Below are positions 43,075 through 51,863 of a stretch of 64,000 nucleotides of DNA, piece after piece; within the stretch, counting starts at the first letter, position 1; every line of letters starts with the position of its first letter. The notes beneath the pieces are model-generated. The model was not told where the DNA came from. It did no database searches and was given only the letters and a program-made list of their open reading frames with translations. Location: contig JAWKSZ010000004.1 of assembly GCA_041402045.1 (NCBI GenBank), positions 1 to 64,000 on the forward strand, written 5' to 3'. The position numbers were made by a program, and so were the translations under genes. Source of the DNA: JAGQRJ01 sp041402045. GTDB taxonomy: Bacteria > Planctomycetota > J058.

Positions 43075-43994
43075 ATGCGTACCCCGTCCACCCTGTCCCT
43101 GTTCGTCGCGAGCCTCGCGTCCCTCGCGGAGGCCAGCAACGCGACGCGCCCCTCACACTCCCTCGACAGCACCTACGTCAGCAGCGTCACGTCGGGTGCA
43201 GGCAGCGAGCCTCCCCGTCGAGGACGACCAAGCTCACGATCCAGCCGAACGGCACCAGCGCCCTGGTGGAGGACACCGTGCGGGTGAACGGCTCGTCGCG
43301 GCCCGGGAGCAAGGCGCGGGGCGCGTTGACGCGGGCGAGCTCGAGGGGCTGCGCGTGGCGATCCAGGCCGCGCGGGTGGGGGCGATCCCGGCCCAGGTCT
43401 CGGGCCCGGCGCGAGATCCGCAGGGCAGGCCTTCGTTTACTGGTCTACGGCACGCCCATGCCCTACGCGGGCCGAGTCCGCGGACGCACCGGCTACGTGG
43501 ACCCGAATCGGCGCTCGTCGAACTGAACGCCGTGCTGGACCGGATCGAGCAGCGCCTGCGCGCTTCCAGGCCGCCGAGACCTACGGGTTCAGCGTGGTCG
43601 TGTTCCGCGTGGGCCGTGCGCAGCTCGTGGTGCGCGCCTCGGGGGTGGTGCTCCGCGACGCGTCTTCCCCACGCTCTACCTCGAGCGCGGCGCGCGCCCG
43701 GCATCCCAGCGAGCTCGGGCCAACTGGGGTTCGACCTCCAACGCGCCCGCGTGGGCGACCTGCCGGCGCAGCTCTCGCTGCCGGGGTCGCGGGGACAAGG
43801 TCTTGGGTCCAGGTCGCGGCGCCGGAGGATGAGGGCGCTGTGCAGGGGTCTCGGGGCAAGTCGCAGGTGACTTCCAACTGGCCGAGGCCGTAAAGCCGCG
43901 CGTGTTCGGGTTGTTGCTGGAGCTCGAGCGCCTGAGCGAGCGGCTGCGTCGGGGGGCCCTGGCGGGGGGCGTGCGGGTGCGGTTCACGCGCTAG
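43075..43994 (+). pseudogene. Secreted protein broken by frameshifts
   Basis: It opens with a signal peptide at ATG 43075 (MRTPSTLSLFVASLASLAEA) and closes with KPRVFGLLLELERLSERLRR and GGVRVRFTR ahead of a TAG at 43994, but the middle switches frames several times (for example IQPNGTSALVEDTVRVNGSS, VDAGELEGLRVAIQAARVGA, TYGFSVVVFRVGRAQLVVRA). The signal peptide resembles that of the GH16 gene next door. Family not recognised. Confidence 0.5.
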
Positions 43995-44047
43995 CGCCAC
44001 CTCACCCACCTCCACCCCACGACCCCCGCAAGCAAGGAAGGCTCCCC

Positions 44048-45295
44048 GTGCGTACGACCCCCCAACTCGCTCTGACCTCGAACCTGGCGGCCCTGGTCGC
44101 GTTGGCCACGCCAGCGCTGGCACAGGTCGCGCCCGCGAAACCCGTCCAGCTCCGCTTGAGCCCCAACGGTGGCCAGCTCGAGTGGACCCAGCCCACCGGC
44201 GCCGTATCCGTGCGGGGCTGGAACGTGTATCGCGACGACGCCTACGTCACGACCGTGCACCTGCCGAGATACGCCCTGCCTCGCGACGCGCGGGGGGGCA
44301 GGCGCTACTACGTCGTGGCGTTCGACTACACCCCCGGCGTCCCGCGCTTCAGCCCCAAGTCCGACGTGTTCGTCGTCCCCACGGCGTCGCCGCCCAGCAC
44401 GACGGCGTCCGGCGCGAGCCGCGACACGTGGCTGGCGGGCCACCCTCGGAGCGTGATCTGGTCCGACGAGTTCGACGGCCGGGCCGGCGCGCCGCCGGAC
44501 CCGCGCAAGTGGAGCTTCTACACGCCGCAGAGCCCGCACCGCACGGGCACCCTGACCCGGGACCACGCGAGCCTCGACGGGCGGGGGCACCTCTCCATGC
44601 GCGCCGTGGTGCGCAACGGGCGCGCGGAAATGAGCTACCTGAAGTCCTTCGACGACACGAGTCGGGGGTGGGACGCCGGGTTCCCCGACGGCAACGACTT
44701 CCTGCTCGACCCGACTCAGGGCCCGCTCTACGTGGAGACCGCGGTGCGCCTGGACGGGGCCACCCGCGCCTTCAGGGCCTGGTGGGCGTTCTGGCTCATG
44801 GGGCCGAACGCGAACTTCCTGCCGGTGCCCTACGCGCCCTACGACGGCAACGCCGAGACCGGGACCGAGGTCGATATCTTCGAGTGGGTGCCCGACGTCA
44901 CCCGCAACGGCTGGAACGCCGCGGTCTACACCTCGCAGAACGAGGAGGCGGGGTTGCACCCCAACGGGCGGCGCTTCACCTGCGAGGACGCCCGGACCTT
45001 CCGACCGGAGGGAGGCCCGCCTCTGGGGATCGACCTCGCCGACGGGGCGTATCACCGGATCGGGCTCTACTACAGCACCACCCGGCTGGCGTTCTACCTG
45101 GACGACCGGCTGCTCTACACCACGACCGATCGCCAGTGGATCACCGGGAAGGCGCGCAACGGGATCCGCCTCACCTGGGAATCGGACGACGGCAACGTGT
45201 GGGCCGCGCCTGCGCGCCCCGGCGAGACCTTCGTCACCCAGCGGACCCAGGCCGAGGTGCTGATCGACTACGTGCGCGTCAGCCGCGTGAAGTAG
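44048..45295 (+). CDS. Secreted glycoside hydrolase family 16 protein with Fn3-like domain
   Basis: 415 residues from GTG 44048 (AAGGAAGG upstream) with a signal peptide (to ALAQ, about residue 26). Residues about 30-115 look like a fibronectin-III-like domain (GWNVYRDDAYVTTVHLPRYA). The rest is a GH16 concanavalin-like fold: SVIWSDEFDG at its start, the catalytic signature ETGTEVDIFEWV (ExDxxE, nucleophile and acid/base Glu), and YHRIGLYYSTTRLAFYLDDR. GH16 enzymes cleave beta-glucans, agar, carrageenan and similar galactans. The exact substrate cannot be read from these motifs. Confidence 0.92.
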   Translation: MRTTPQLALTSNLAALVALATPALAQVAPAKPVQLRLSPNGGQLEWTQPTGAVSVRGWNVYRDDAYVTTVHLPRYALPRDARGGRRYYVVAFDYTPGVPRFSPKSDVFVVPTASPPSTTASGASRDTWLAGHPRSVIWSDEFDGRAGAPPDPRKWSFYTPQSPHRTGTLTRDHASLDGRGHLSMRAVVRNGRAEMSYLKSFDDTSRGWDAGFPDGNDFLLDPTQGPLYVETAVRLDGATRAFRAWWAFWLMGPNANFLPVPYAPYDGNAETGTEVDIFEWVPDVTRNGWNAAVYTSQNEEAGLHPNGRRFTCEDARTFRPEGGPPLGIDLADGAYHRIGLYYSTTRLAFYLDDRLLYTTTDRQWITGKARNGIRLTWESDDGNVWAAPARPGETFVTQRTQAEVLIDYVRVSRVK

Positions 45296-45422
45296 CGCGA
45301 TTCACCGCCGGATACCTGGCAGGCGCAGGAACTCCTGCTCGGCGACCCGCTCGCGGATCGACTGGACCGGCTCGAAGGCCGGCGCTGAGGCGGGGCGGGC
45401 GCCCCGACCCCCGCAGCGCCGC

Positions 45423-45953
45423 CTACTTCTTGCCGGGCTTGTCCTTGCCGCCGGCCTCGTGCTCGGCGTGCTTGCCGTGGTCCTCGCGAATGTGCTCGAG
45501 GTCCTCGGCGCTGAAGTAGAGGCTGGCGAAGCCGTCGATCTGCTTGCGCAGCTTGGCGCAGTGGCTGGCGTCGAGGGTCTGCTTGGTCTTCATGGCCGAG
45601 CGCAGCATGCCGTGGAGCAGGACCAACTCCTCGACGAGCTTGGCGCGGTCCTGGCCCTCCTTGTCGAGGTCCAGGCGCTGGGTCATGAAGTATTGCGAGA
45701 CAATGTGCTGGATCTGGGTGGCGTGGTCGTCCTTGGTGGTGATCCAGCGCACGGCCTGGTTCAGGCTCTGGGCGTCGTTCTTGCCCGAGAGCTCGGTGAT
45801 TTGGGTCATGGCCTTCTCGATCGTGGTCACGTGCTCGTAGAGCGCGTCGATCCGGGCCTTGTCGCCGTAGATCCCGCAGGGGACCTCGCAGTGGGAGAGG
45901 GCGGGGGACGCGAGCAGGGCCGCGAGCAGGGCGACGAGGTGGGTGGTACGCAT
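45423..45953 (-). CDS. sodN: Nickel superoxide dismutase, exported
   Basis: 176 residues from ATG 45953 (AGGAGG 6 nt upstream). After a signal peptide (MRTTHLVALLAALLASPALS) the mature protein would begin HCEVPCGIYGD, the nickel hook HCxxPCxxY in which His1, Cys2 and Cys6 bind Ni. The remaining helices fit the four-helix bundle (ALYEHVTTIEKAMTQITELS, QHIVSQYFMTQRL). The enzyme dismutates superoxide. Signal-peptidase cleavage directly before His would replace the SodX protease used by Streptomyces; no sodX-like gene is adjacent. The C-terminus is a Lys/His-rich tail (KHAEHEAGGKDKPGKK). Confidence 0.93.
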   Translation of the reverse strand: MRTTHLVALLAALLASPALSHCEVPCGIYGDKARIDALYEHVTTIEKAMTQITELSGKNDAQSLNQAVRWITTKDDHATQIQHIVSQYFMTQRLDLDKEGQDRAKLVEELVLLHGMLRSAMKTKQTLDASHCAKLRKQIDGFASLYFSAEDLEHIREDHGKHAEHEAGGKDKPGKK

Positions 45954-46089
45954 GGTCTTCCTCCTGGTGAGGGTGGATCGTAGCCCTCGTCGACGGGCGC
46001 ACAACCTTCGTGACCGGGCCTCCCCCTGCTTGCGAGGCCCCTGCCCGACCCGGAGAATCCCGCCCAGCCCCGAGAAGGAGGGCTCGGTC

Positions 46090-46836
46090 GTGACCGTCGT
46101 GGCTCAGCTCGAATCCAGCTCCCTGGAGCTCGCGATCTCCGCGAGCCGCGAGTCGCGTCGAGTGCGCCCGGGGCGCCTGCTGCCCTACGACGTGTTCCTC
46201 TGTCAGGGCACCCAGTCGCTGCGCGTGTTCGCCAAGGGGCCCCTGGACGAGTTCACCTTCTTCCAGCGCAGGGACGTGCCCCAGGCCCACCAGGTCGAAT
46301 ACCTCACCCGCCTCGAGCCCCGGGACGACGGGAAGGAGCGCTTCACCGCCTACGGCATGATCCGCCTGGGCGAGGCCCTGCCCTTCCCCGCCTTGGACCG
46401 GCTGCGCCCGCTGTGGTCTGCGCTGCGCGAGCGGCTGGGCCTCGACTGGCTGCCCTCGGCGCGTCCCTACCTGCGCAGCTCGGGCGCCCACAGTCCGCAC
46501 CAGCCGGGGGGCGGCGTCAACCGGATCCGCGCCACGCCGGGGTCGGGGTCCTTCCAGCACCAGGGCAGCGAGGTCCACTTCTGCGACGTGCTCGACGTGC
46601 TGCGCGATACCCTCAGCGGCGCGGAGCGCGTGGCCTGGGTCGAGACCGCGTTCGCGCAGGCCCCCGCCACGCTCACCCACCGCTACTACCTGGACTCCGA
46701 CCTCGGGGTGTTCCTCGTGCGACACCACCCGAGCGAGGGCAAGCGGCTGTTCTCGGCCACGATCAGCGCCCAGCGCGAGCGCGGGCTCCTGGTCTACGTG
46801 CCGACGCCGTCCGGTCGCCTGGCCCTCGAGCCGTGA
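46090..46836 (+). CDS. Protein of unknown function
   Basis: 248 residues from GTG 46090, chosen for AAGGAGG 8 nt upstream; upstream in-frame sequence lacks coding character. No signal peptide. Features such as LLPYDVFLCQGTQSLRVFAK and HRYYLDSDLGVFLVRHHPSE do not match a family I know. Its stop overlaps the GTG of the HAD gene (GTGA), so the pair is an operon. Confidence 0.6.
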   Translation: MTVVAQLESSSLELAISASRESRRVRPGRLLPYDVFLCQGTQSLRVFAKGPLDEFTFFQRRDVPQAHQVEYLTRLEPRDDGKERFTAYGMIRLGEALPFPALDRLRPLWSALRERLGLDWLPSARPYLRSSGAHSPHQPGGGVNRIRATPGSGSFQHQGSEVHFCDVLDVLRDTLSGAERVAWVETAFAQAPATLTHRYYLDSDLGVFLVRHHPSEGKRLFSATISAQRERGLLVYVPTPSGRLALEP

Positions 46837-47372
46837 GCCCGGACGCCGATCCGCTCGTCGGCTACGACCGGCTGCTGTGGGACCTCGACGGGACCCTGTG
46901 CGTGATCGGGGTGGACTGGAAGGCGCTCAAGGCCGAGCTCCGCGCGCGCCTGGAGGCGCCGCCTGAGGCCCGGAGCCTGGCGGAGGTGCTCGAGGTCGCC
47001 CGGGCCCAGGGGCAGTGGGACGCCTGCCTGGCCTGGGTCGCTGAGCACGAGGTCGCCGCCCTCGAGCGGGACCCGCAGCTGATCCCCACGACGGTCGCGC
47101 TCCTCGCGCGGCACCGCGCGCGCAGCGCCATCCTGACCAACAACACCGAGCCCGCCGTCCGGCGCTTCTTCGCGGCGAGCGGGGTCGAGCCGGTGCCCTT
47201 CGTCTCCCGCGACCGCGCCGGGGTCTCGAAGCCGGACCGGAGCTACCTCGACCTGATCGGCGAGGGGTGGCTGGGCCCGCGCACGCTCCTGATCGGCGAC
47301 ACCGACGTGGACGCCGCCCTGGCGGCGGAGGGCGGCGTCGAGTTCCTGCACGTGGACGCGCTCACGGCCTGA
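46833..47372 (+). CDS. HAD-superfamily hydrolase
   Basis: 179 residues from GTG 46833. HAD motif I is LLWDLDGTLC (Asp nucleophile), motif II ILTNN, motif III Lys in GVSKPDRSYL, and motif IV LLIGDTDVDA. A short helical cap lies between I and II. Such enzymes are usually small-molecule phosphatases. The substrate is not evident. Translationally coupled to the unknown gene upstream. Confidence 0.88.
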   Translation: MSPDADPLVGYDRLLWDLDGTLCVIGVDWKALKAELRARLEAPPEARSLAEVLEVARAQGQWDACLAWVAEHEVAALERDPQLIPTTVALLARHRARSAILTNNTEPAVRRFFAASGVEPVPFVSRDRAGVSKPDRSYLDLIGEGWLGPRTLLIGDTDVDAALAAEGGVEFLHVDALTA

Positions 47373-47424
47373 GCGGTCGACACTCGAATCCCGCGGTGGG
47401 ACAATCCGCGGCGAGGAGGCGCCC

Positions 47425-47853
47425 ATGGGCTTGTTCGACGCCCTGCGAGGGCTGGTCGGCGGGGCGCGGGTGCAGCTCGACGAGCCCGACGCCGAAGGCG
47501 AGGCGGCCGCGGCGGTCGCGGCCCTGATCCCGCAGCTCAAGCAGGCGCTGTCCCTCGAGCTGCGGGAAGGCTGCACGGAGGCCTACCTCGAAGCCGTGCT
47601 GAAGCGGCCCGAGCTGGACGCGTGCACCGGTGCGCTGACAGGCGCGCTGGGGGAGCCCAAGAAGCCCTTCGGGGAGCGCCCGGCCTTCGACCGGGCGCTC
47701 GCCAAGCTGATCGACTCCCAGGGCGGGATCGAAGCCGGGCAGTGCCTGTTCCTGCGCCGGTTCAGCGACGGTCGGGTCGCCTTCGCCGCGCTCTGGCCCT
47801 GGTCGAACGGCGCCCAGATCACGCTCAAGCTCGGGGTCTACGCCTCTGCCTGA
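47425..47853 (+). CDS. Small protein of unknown function
   Basis: 142 residues from ATG 47425 (GAGGAGG 6 nt upstream). Begins MGLFDALRGLVGGARVQLDE and ends with a beta-rich GRVAFAALWPWSNGAQITLK. No signal peptide or known domain. Confidence 0.6.
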   Translation: MGLFDALRGLVGGARVQLDEPDAEGEAAAAVAALIPQLKQALSLELREGCTEAYLEAVLKRPELDACTGALTGALGEPKKPFGERPAFDRALAKLIDSQGGIEAGQCLFLRRFSDGRVAFAALWPWSNGAQITLKLGVYASA

Positions 47854-47885
47854 CAGGGTCGCCCCCCTCACGCGGTCTGCCTCCC

Positions 47886-48553
47886 ATGACCTCGACGACG
47901 CTGTATCGCCTGTCGGTGCCCAGGAGCGGAGCTGATCCGCCAGCGGGTTCCGCAGCCCGCCGCGGCTGCCCCTGCAGCCGTTCTTCTACCCCGTGCGAAG
48001 AGCGATCCAGATCGCGCGGGACTGGAACACCCAGGACGCGGCCTCGGGCTGCGTGGGGTTCGTCACGCGCTTCGCCGTCGCCAGCGCGTTCCTCGACGCC
48101 TACGAGGTGCGGTGCGTGGGCGGGCCCGAGCACCTGGAGTACTGGATCCCGGCGGAGGACCTCGGCGCGTTCAACCGCGCCCTGCTGGGGCCGATCGAGG
48201 TGACCCACACCTTCCGAGGCCCAGGCGTGAGGGTCTACCTCGACGACGAGCGACCCGCGCCTCCGGGCTGGGTCCTGGTGCGCTGGCCGGAGGAGGCGAT
48301 CGCCCTGCTCGAGACGGGCGAGGTCGAGGCCCTGAGCCTGGACCACGACCTCGGCGACGCGGGCGATCGCCGCACCGGCTACGCGGTGCTGCAGTGGCTG
48401 GAGGAGGCCGTCGCGTCCCGCGGCGTCGTGCCTCCGGCCGTGCTCCGCGTGCACTCAGCCAACAGCGCGGCCCGCGCGCGCATGCTCCAGGCGATCGCCA
48501 GCATTCGCCGGCTGGCCGGCGGCCCTGAGGTGGGTCGCTCGTCCCGCTCGTAG
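47886..48553 (+). CDS. Two-domain protein with C-terminal cyclic-phosphate receiver-like (cREC) domain; N-terminus frameshifted
   Basis: The start (ATG 47886, MTSTTLYR) and the body (from about 47993) are in different frames. Between them LPLQPFFYPV appears in the body frame and EQELIR-like remnants in another, pointing to several small indels. The first domain (QIARDWNTQDAASGCVGFVT, AFLDAYEVRCVGGPEHLEYW) resembles a family I remember only as uncharacterised. From about residue 80 of the body, VRVYLDDERPAPPGW, LSLDHDLGD and VLRVHSANSAARARM match the cREC receiver domain proposed to bind cyclic nucleotides. The fusion is unusual to me. Confidence 0.55.
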
Positions 48554-48656
48554 GGACCGACCTGCACCTGGACCCTGTCCACCCTCGACGCCCTCGGTTT
48601 CGAGAGTTGTGGGCCGGCACGGTCCTGCGCCAGCGAAATCAACTCCTGGAGACACC

Positions 48657-49562
48657 ATGCGACTGCTTTCCGCGACGCTGATCCTGGCGTGCGTCCTGCC
48701 CGCTGCAGCGTCCGACCCTGGCCTGCCCCTGCCCAAGCAGCCTGCGACGGACAAGCTGGAGACGACGACGAACAAGCCGGGCACGACGAAGCCGGCCTCG
48801 AGCCCGACGGATCAGGCCACCGCGGCGACGACCAGCGACCAGGACGCCAGCGGCTTCTTGTTCTCGGGCGAGCTGGTCCGCCGCGACGGAGCGCTCGTGC
48901 TGGTGCCGCCGCCCTCTACGGCCTTCGGAAACGACCCCGCGGCCTTCGTGGGACCGGCCTCCGGCGGCGGATATCGCCTGGCTGACGGGCCCCTGACGCA
49001 GCAAATGGGGCCCCTGGTGGGTCTGCAGGTCAGCGTGCGCGGGCTGATCACGATCGAGTTCGGGACCACCGGCGGGTTCAACCCGTTCCGCCTCGAGGTC
49101 AACCGGATCGTGACCCCGGCGCCCTTCGCGCGCTCTTGCGCGATCACTGGCGACCGCGAGGACGACCCGGTCGAGGGCCCGCTCCTCGCCACCATCGGTC
49201 ACGGCAAGGGATTCACCCTGCCGATCGACGGCCCTCTGACCGGCCTGCTGCGCGCCCGTGCCCGCAACCGCCACGTCATGCTGCGTGGGTTCCGCGTCGC
49301 CGGTAAGGACGCGCGCCTGATCGTGACGGGTGCTCGGGCCACCGCCTCCCGGGAGCTGCCCGTGTTCGCGCCCGGCGCGAACGTCACCCAAGACGCCCCC
49401 CTCGGCCAGCTCGCCGCCGGCGAGCCGGTGTGGGTCGGCCCGGGCCGGGTCTACGTGACCGTCGAGTCCGACGCCGGCCTGAGCGGCGAGGCCCAGCTCG
49501 CCCGCCTGAGCTTCGGCGAGCGCCTGGCCCAGGGCCTGCTCGACGCGCTCAACGACGACTGA
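48657..49562 (+). CDS. Secreted protein of unknown function
   Basis: 301 residues from ATG 48657 (GGAG upstream) with a signal peptide (MRLLSATLILACVLPAAA), a Thr/Lys/Pro-rich linker (residues about 30-65), then two apparent beta-rich halves around FLFSGELVRRDGALVLVPPP and GFTLPIDGPLTGLLRARARN. No family recognised. Confidence 0.65.
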   Translation: MRLLSATLILACVLPAAASDPGLPLPKQPATDKLETTTNKPGTTKPASSPTDQATAATTSDQDASGFLFSGELVRRDGALVLVPPPSTAFGNDPAAFVGPASGGGYRLADGPLTQQMGPLVGLQVSVRGLITIEFGTTGGFNPFRLEVNRIVTPAPFARSCAITGDREDDPVEGPLLATIGHGKGFTLPIDGPLTGLLRARARNRHVMLRGFRVAGKDARLIVTGARATASRELPVFAPGANVTQDAPLGQLAAGEPVWVGPGRVYVTVESDAGLSGEAQLARLSFGERLAQGLLDALNDD

Positions 49563-49765
49563 CGTTGGTTCAGGTTTTCGAGGAGCGCTTCGGGGAGGGT
49601 CCGGTCCCCCCTTGGCCGCGCTGGGCTATACACACGCAGGGAATGTGAGTCTGCCAGAGCAGCAAACGACGGGTCCTCCCCGCATGCGCCGACCTCACGA
49701 GTACCGACCTGAACGACGGCGGGCCCTGGAGGTGGCTGGGGACTCGAGCACGCCACAACGAGCGT

Positions 49766-49799
49766 GAGGCTCGAGGGCAGCGTGCCGCCCCCGAGCCTC
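49766..49799 (-). terminator. Terminator-like hairpin
   Basis: GAGGCTCG / CGAGCCTC stem (extended by GGG/CCC after one mismatch), about 22 nt past the stop of the gene at 49822. Same spacing as the hairpin at 24119-24149. Confidence 0.45.
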
Positions 49800-49821
49800 G
49801 TGCGCTGGGCTGTTGCTCGGT

Positions 49822-50760
49822 CTAGTCCTGCAGGATCACGTCCGCCTTGAGCACGGTGGCCCGAACGCCGTCGATCAAGATCCGGTAGCGGTCGCCGACC
49901 TCCGAGCGGATCACGAGGTGGGCGTGCTCTCCGACCTCGAAGTCTCGCATGTGGCCGTTGCCGTAGGTCACGCTGACCGTGGCGATCCGCGAGGTCATGG
50001 CGTGGATCCCGACCGCGAGGAAGGCCGAGGACTGGGGGTCGCGCCAGCCGGCGACCCTGACCGGCTTGGCGTGCAGACTCGGGATCGCGAGCCTCCCGAG
50101 CTCGATCCGTGCGCCGTCCTCACCCACCAACAGCGGGCCGCCGGGGTAGTAGGTCCCGCGCACGCTGGCCTCCTTGGGCGAGAGGATCTCGTCGACCTCG
50201 AAGCGGCCCTCGCTCCAGCGGCCGCTGATCGCGACCTCGCCCTCGTAGTCGCGCAGGGTCCTCAGGAGGGACGCGACGGGGCCGATCAGCTCCAAGACCT
50301 CGCCGGAGCCGATCGCGAGCCGGGGGCCACCGTCGTGCACCAGGCGTCCCGAGTAGCGCTCGAGGTCCGGGTCGGCCAGGATCACGACGTCGGCAAAGCC
50401 GTCGCCGTCGTGGTCCTCTCCGGTGTAGCCCTCCGCGTCGCTGGGGGGGTGAACCAGCACGTCGACGAGGCCTTTGCCCTCCTCGCCGGGGTAACCCTCG
50501 GCGTCACCCGGCGTGTCGACCTCGTCCTCCCCCTCGTAGCCTGCGGCGTCACGGGGGGTGTCGACGGCGGCGAGTTCTTCCTGCTCGAGAGCGGCGGCCA
50601 GGGCGTCGAGCTCGCGCATGATCTGGTTGATTCGCGGGGTGGGGAAGGTGTGCCCCGTGAACCGCACCATGGCGGGCGGGGGCGGGAGCCCCTCCTGGGC
50701 CAGGCAGGGGACGAACAAGGTCAACGCGAACAGGGCGGCGAGCCCACGGGACAGGTTCAT
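49822..50760 (-). CDS. Secreted protein with acidic DAxGYxGE repeats
   Basis: 312 residues from ATG 50760 with a signal peptide (MNLSRGLAALFALTLFVPCLAQ). Residues about 65-110 hold three copies of a short acidic repeat (DAAGYEGED, DAEGYPGEE, DAEGYTGEDHDGDGFAD), the last running into a DxDGD Ca-binding-like loop. The remainder is beta-rich (GTYYPGGPLLVGEDGARIEL). Function unknown. Confidence 0.65.
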   Translation of the reverse strand: MNLSRGLAALFALTLFVPCLAQEGLPPPPAMVRFTGHTFPTPRINQIMRELDALAAALEQEELAAVDTPRDAAGYEGEDEVDTPGDAEGYPGEEGKGLVDVLVHPPSDAEGYTGEDHDGDGFADVVILADPDLERYSGRLVHDGGPRLAIGSGEVLELIGPVASLLRTLRDYEGEVAISGRWSEGRFEVDEILSPKEASVRGTYYPGGPLLVGEDGARIELGRLAIPSLHAKPVRVAGWRDPQSSAFLAVGIHAMTSRIATVSVTYGNGHMRDFEVGEHAHLVIRSEVGDRYRILIDGVRATVLKADVILQD

Positions 50761-51058
50761 GATTCCTCCTCGACCTTCGTTCAGGTCTGTCGTCTAGGAG
50801 GTGGTTCCCCGACGCGTGGCGGACTGCGCAGGCTTTTTCTCCTGGCGCTGGACACGCCTTGGGAGTGGCGCGGGACGCTTCCGGCGCGGGCGGGTGTCCA
50901 GCGTGGACGCCCCGCCCCGTTGGCACCCGCGTCAGCAGGCTCCTTCCAGCGCGGTGCGCGGCGAAGGCTCGCGCCAACCCGAGGCTGCCGACCAGGAGGA
51001 AACAACATGGTCGGGGGGAGCAAGCATGCGTCCGCTGCGCACACCCCTGAAACGACGA

Positions 51059-51079
51059 CAGGCCCCCGGAGGGGGCCTG
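51059..51079 (-). terminator. Rho-independent-type terminator after tRNA fragment
   Basis: CAGGCCCCC / GGGGGCCTG, 9-bp stem with a 3-nt loop, followed on this strand by TCGTCGTTT. It lies 32 nt past the tRNA 3' end, where a tRNA terminator is expected. Confidence 0.7.
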
Positions 51080-51111
51080 CGTACGGTGCGACGTGGTGGT
51101 CGCTTACTCGA

Positions 51112-51153
51112 AGCGGGCGAAGAGACTCGAACTCTCAACCCTCAGCTTGGGAA
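51112..51153 (-). tRNA. 3' half of tRNA-Gly(CCC): attachment-site remnant
   Basis: On the minus strand the sequence runs TTCCCAA (anticodon loop, CCC), GCTGA, a variable loop, T-arm GAGAG-TTCGAGT-CTCTT and the 3' acceptor strand CGCCCGCT. The matching 5' half (acceptor AGCGGGCG, D-arm) is absent upstream, so this is a fragment starting at the anticodon loop, as left by tyrosine-recombinase integration into a tRNA gene. The intact tRNA is expected at the other island end, right of the window. Confidence 0.75.
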
Positions 51154-51329
51154 TTGGGTCTCGAAAGCGCGTCAGGGCGCGCCTGTGTGGGCCTAACCGT
51201 GCCATGGTCAACGCGTTGGGCGTGGCCGAACCGTGCCGCCATGGGCCCCAGCGTGCCCCCATAAGCCGGCGGAATGGCCTGAATTCTGGCCTGAACCACC
51301 GTCAGATGCTTGGGGGCGCTGACGAGGGC

Positions 51330-51863
51330 TCAACAACAGCCACCCACGGTTGCGTCCCCCTCTCCCCGGCCCTGGGGAACTTCTCCGCCGGCCTCGCCGG
51401 GCGACCGGCGGGTCAACCACCACCATGCGACGAGCAAGGAGGCACCTGTCATCAGGGCGACGAGTGGCTTGGCGAAGGGGAGGAACTTCGCACCGAAGAG
51501 ATTGAGGTAGACGACGAGCATGGGTGAGCCGCAGCACCCCACCAGGTAGCAGGCGACCACGGCTAGCACGCCCGAGAAGGTCACGCTCCCGATGGCGAAG
51601 CGCTTGGAGCTGCAGGAGCGCTGCTCGCGATACCGGCGCAGCGCGACCGCTGCGAACGCCAGGGACATCGAGTAAGAAAGCCCGAGCCAGTAGCTCTGAG
51701 TAGACACGTAGCCGTCCCACCACGAATGCTCGACGACCGGAGTCGCCGCCCAGCGGTCCTGAGCTGGGTCCTGCTCGGGGAACACGCCGAGCCAGAGGTA
51801 GTGGATCCCCAGCACGGCGAGGAGAACCACGAGGGGCAGAAGCGCGCGTCGCAGACGTTTCAT
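51330..51863 (-). CDS. Small membrane protein with Cys-Cys motif (MerT-like feature)
   Basis: 177 residues, ATG 51863 overlapping the previous stop (ATGA). Four transmembrane helices are predicted (LLPLVVLLAVLGIHYLWLGV, GLSYSMSLAFAAVALRRY, VTFSGVLAVVACYLVGCC, PLVALMTGASLLVAWWWL). The third ends in GCCGSP, and LNLFGAKFLPFAKPL follows, an order similar to the CC-x-GP then FGFSG/LxPxRP layout of the mercury transporter MerT. It ends GGCC. I infer a metal-ion (or metalloid) membrane transporter. It is the last gene of the arsR-led operon. Confidence 0.7.
   Translation of the reverse strand: MKRLRRALLPLVVLLAVLGIHYLWLGVFPEQDPAQDRWAATPVVEHSWWDGYVSTQSYWLGLSYSMSLAFAAVALRRYREQRSCSSKRFAIGSVTFSGVLAVVACYLVGCCGSPMLVVYLNLFGAKFLPFAKPLVALMTGASLLVAWWWLTRRSPGEAGGEVPQGRGEGDATVGGCC

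Larger units (their letters stand above)
50761..51329. other. Non-coding junction between chromosome and island
   Basis: 569 bp. Short reading frames here look spurious, including one whose translation EETRTLNPQLGNW is the usual by-product of a tRNA sequence. It holds a hairpin terminator and a tRNA-Gly fragment (separate entries). Base composition drops from about 72% GC to clearly lower values to the right. Confidence 0.6.

Noticed and set aside
50801..51196. A possible integrase or other coding frame beside the tRNA fragment
   Set aside because: The translation contains EETRTLNPQLGNW, the common artefact of reading through a tRNA, and nothing resembling a recombinase active site is present.
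51330..51400. The Cys-Cys-UGA end of the CCGSP membrane protein as a further selenocysteine
   Set aside because: Readthrough would add about 75 residues of non-coding-looking sequence that runs into the tRNA fragment, and no protein domain continues across the UGA. A normal stop is simpler.
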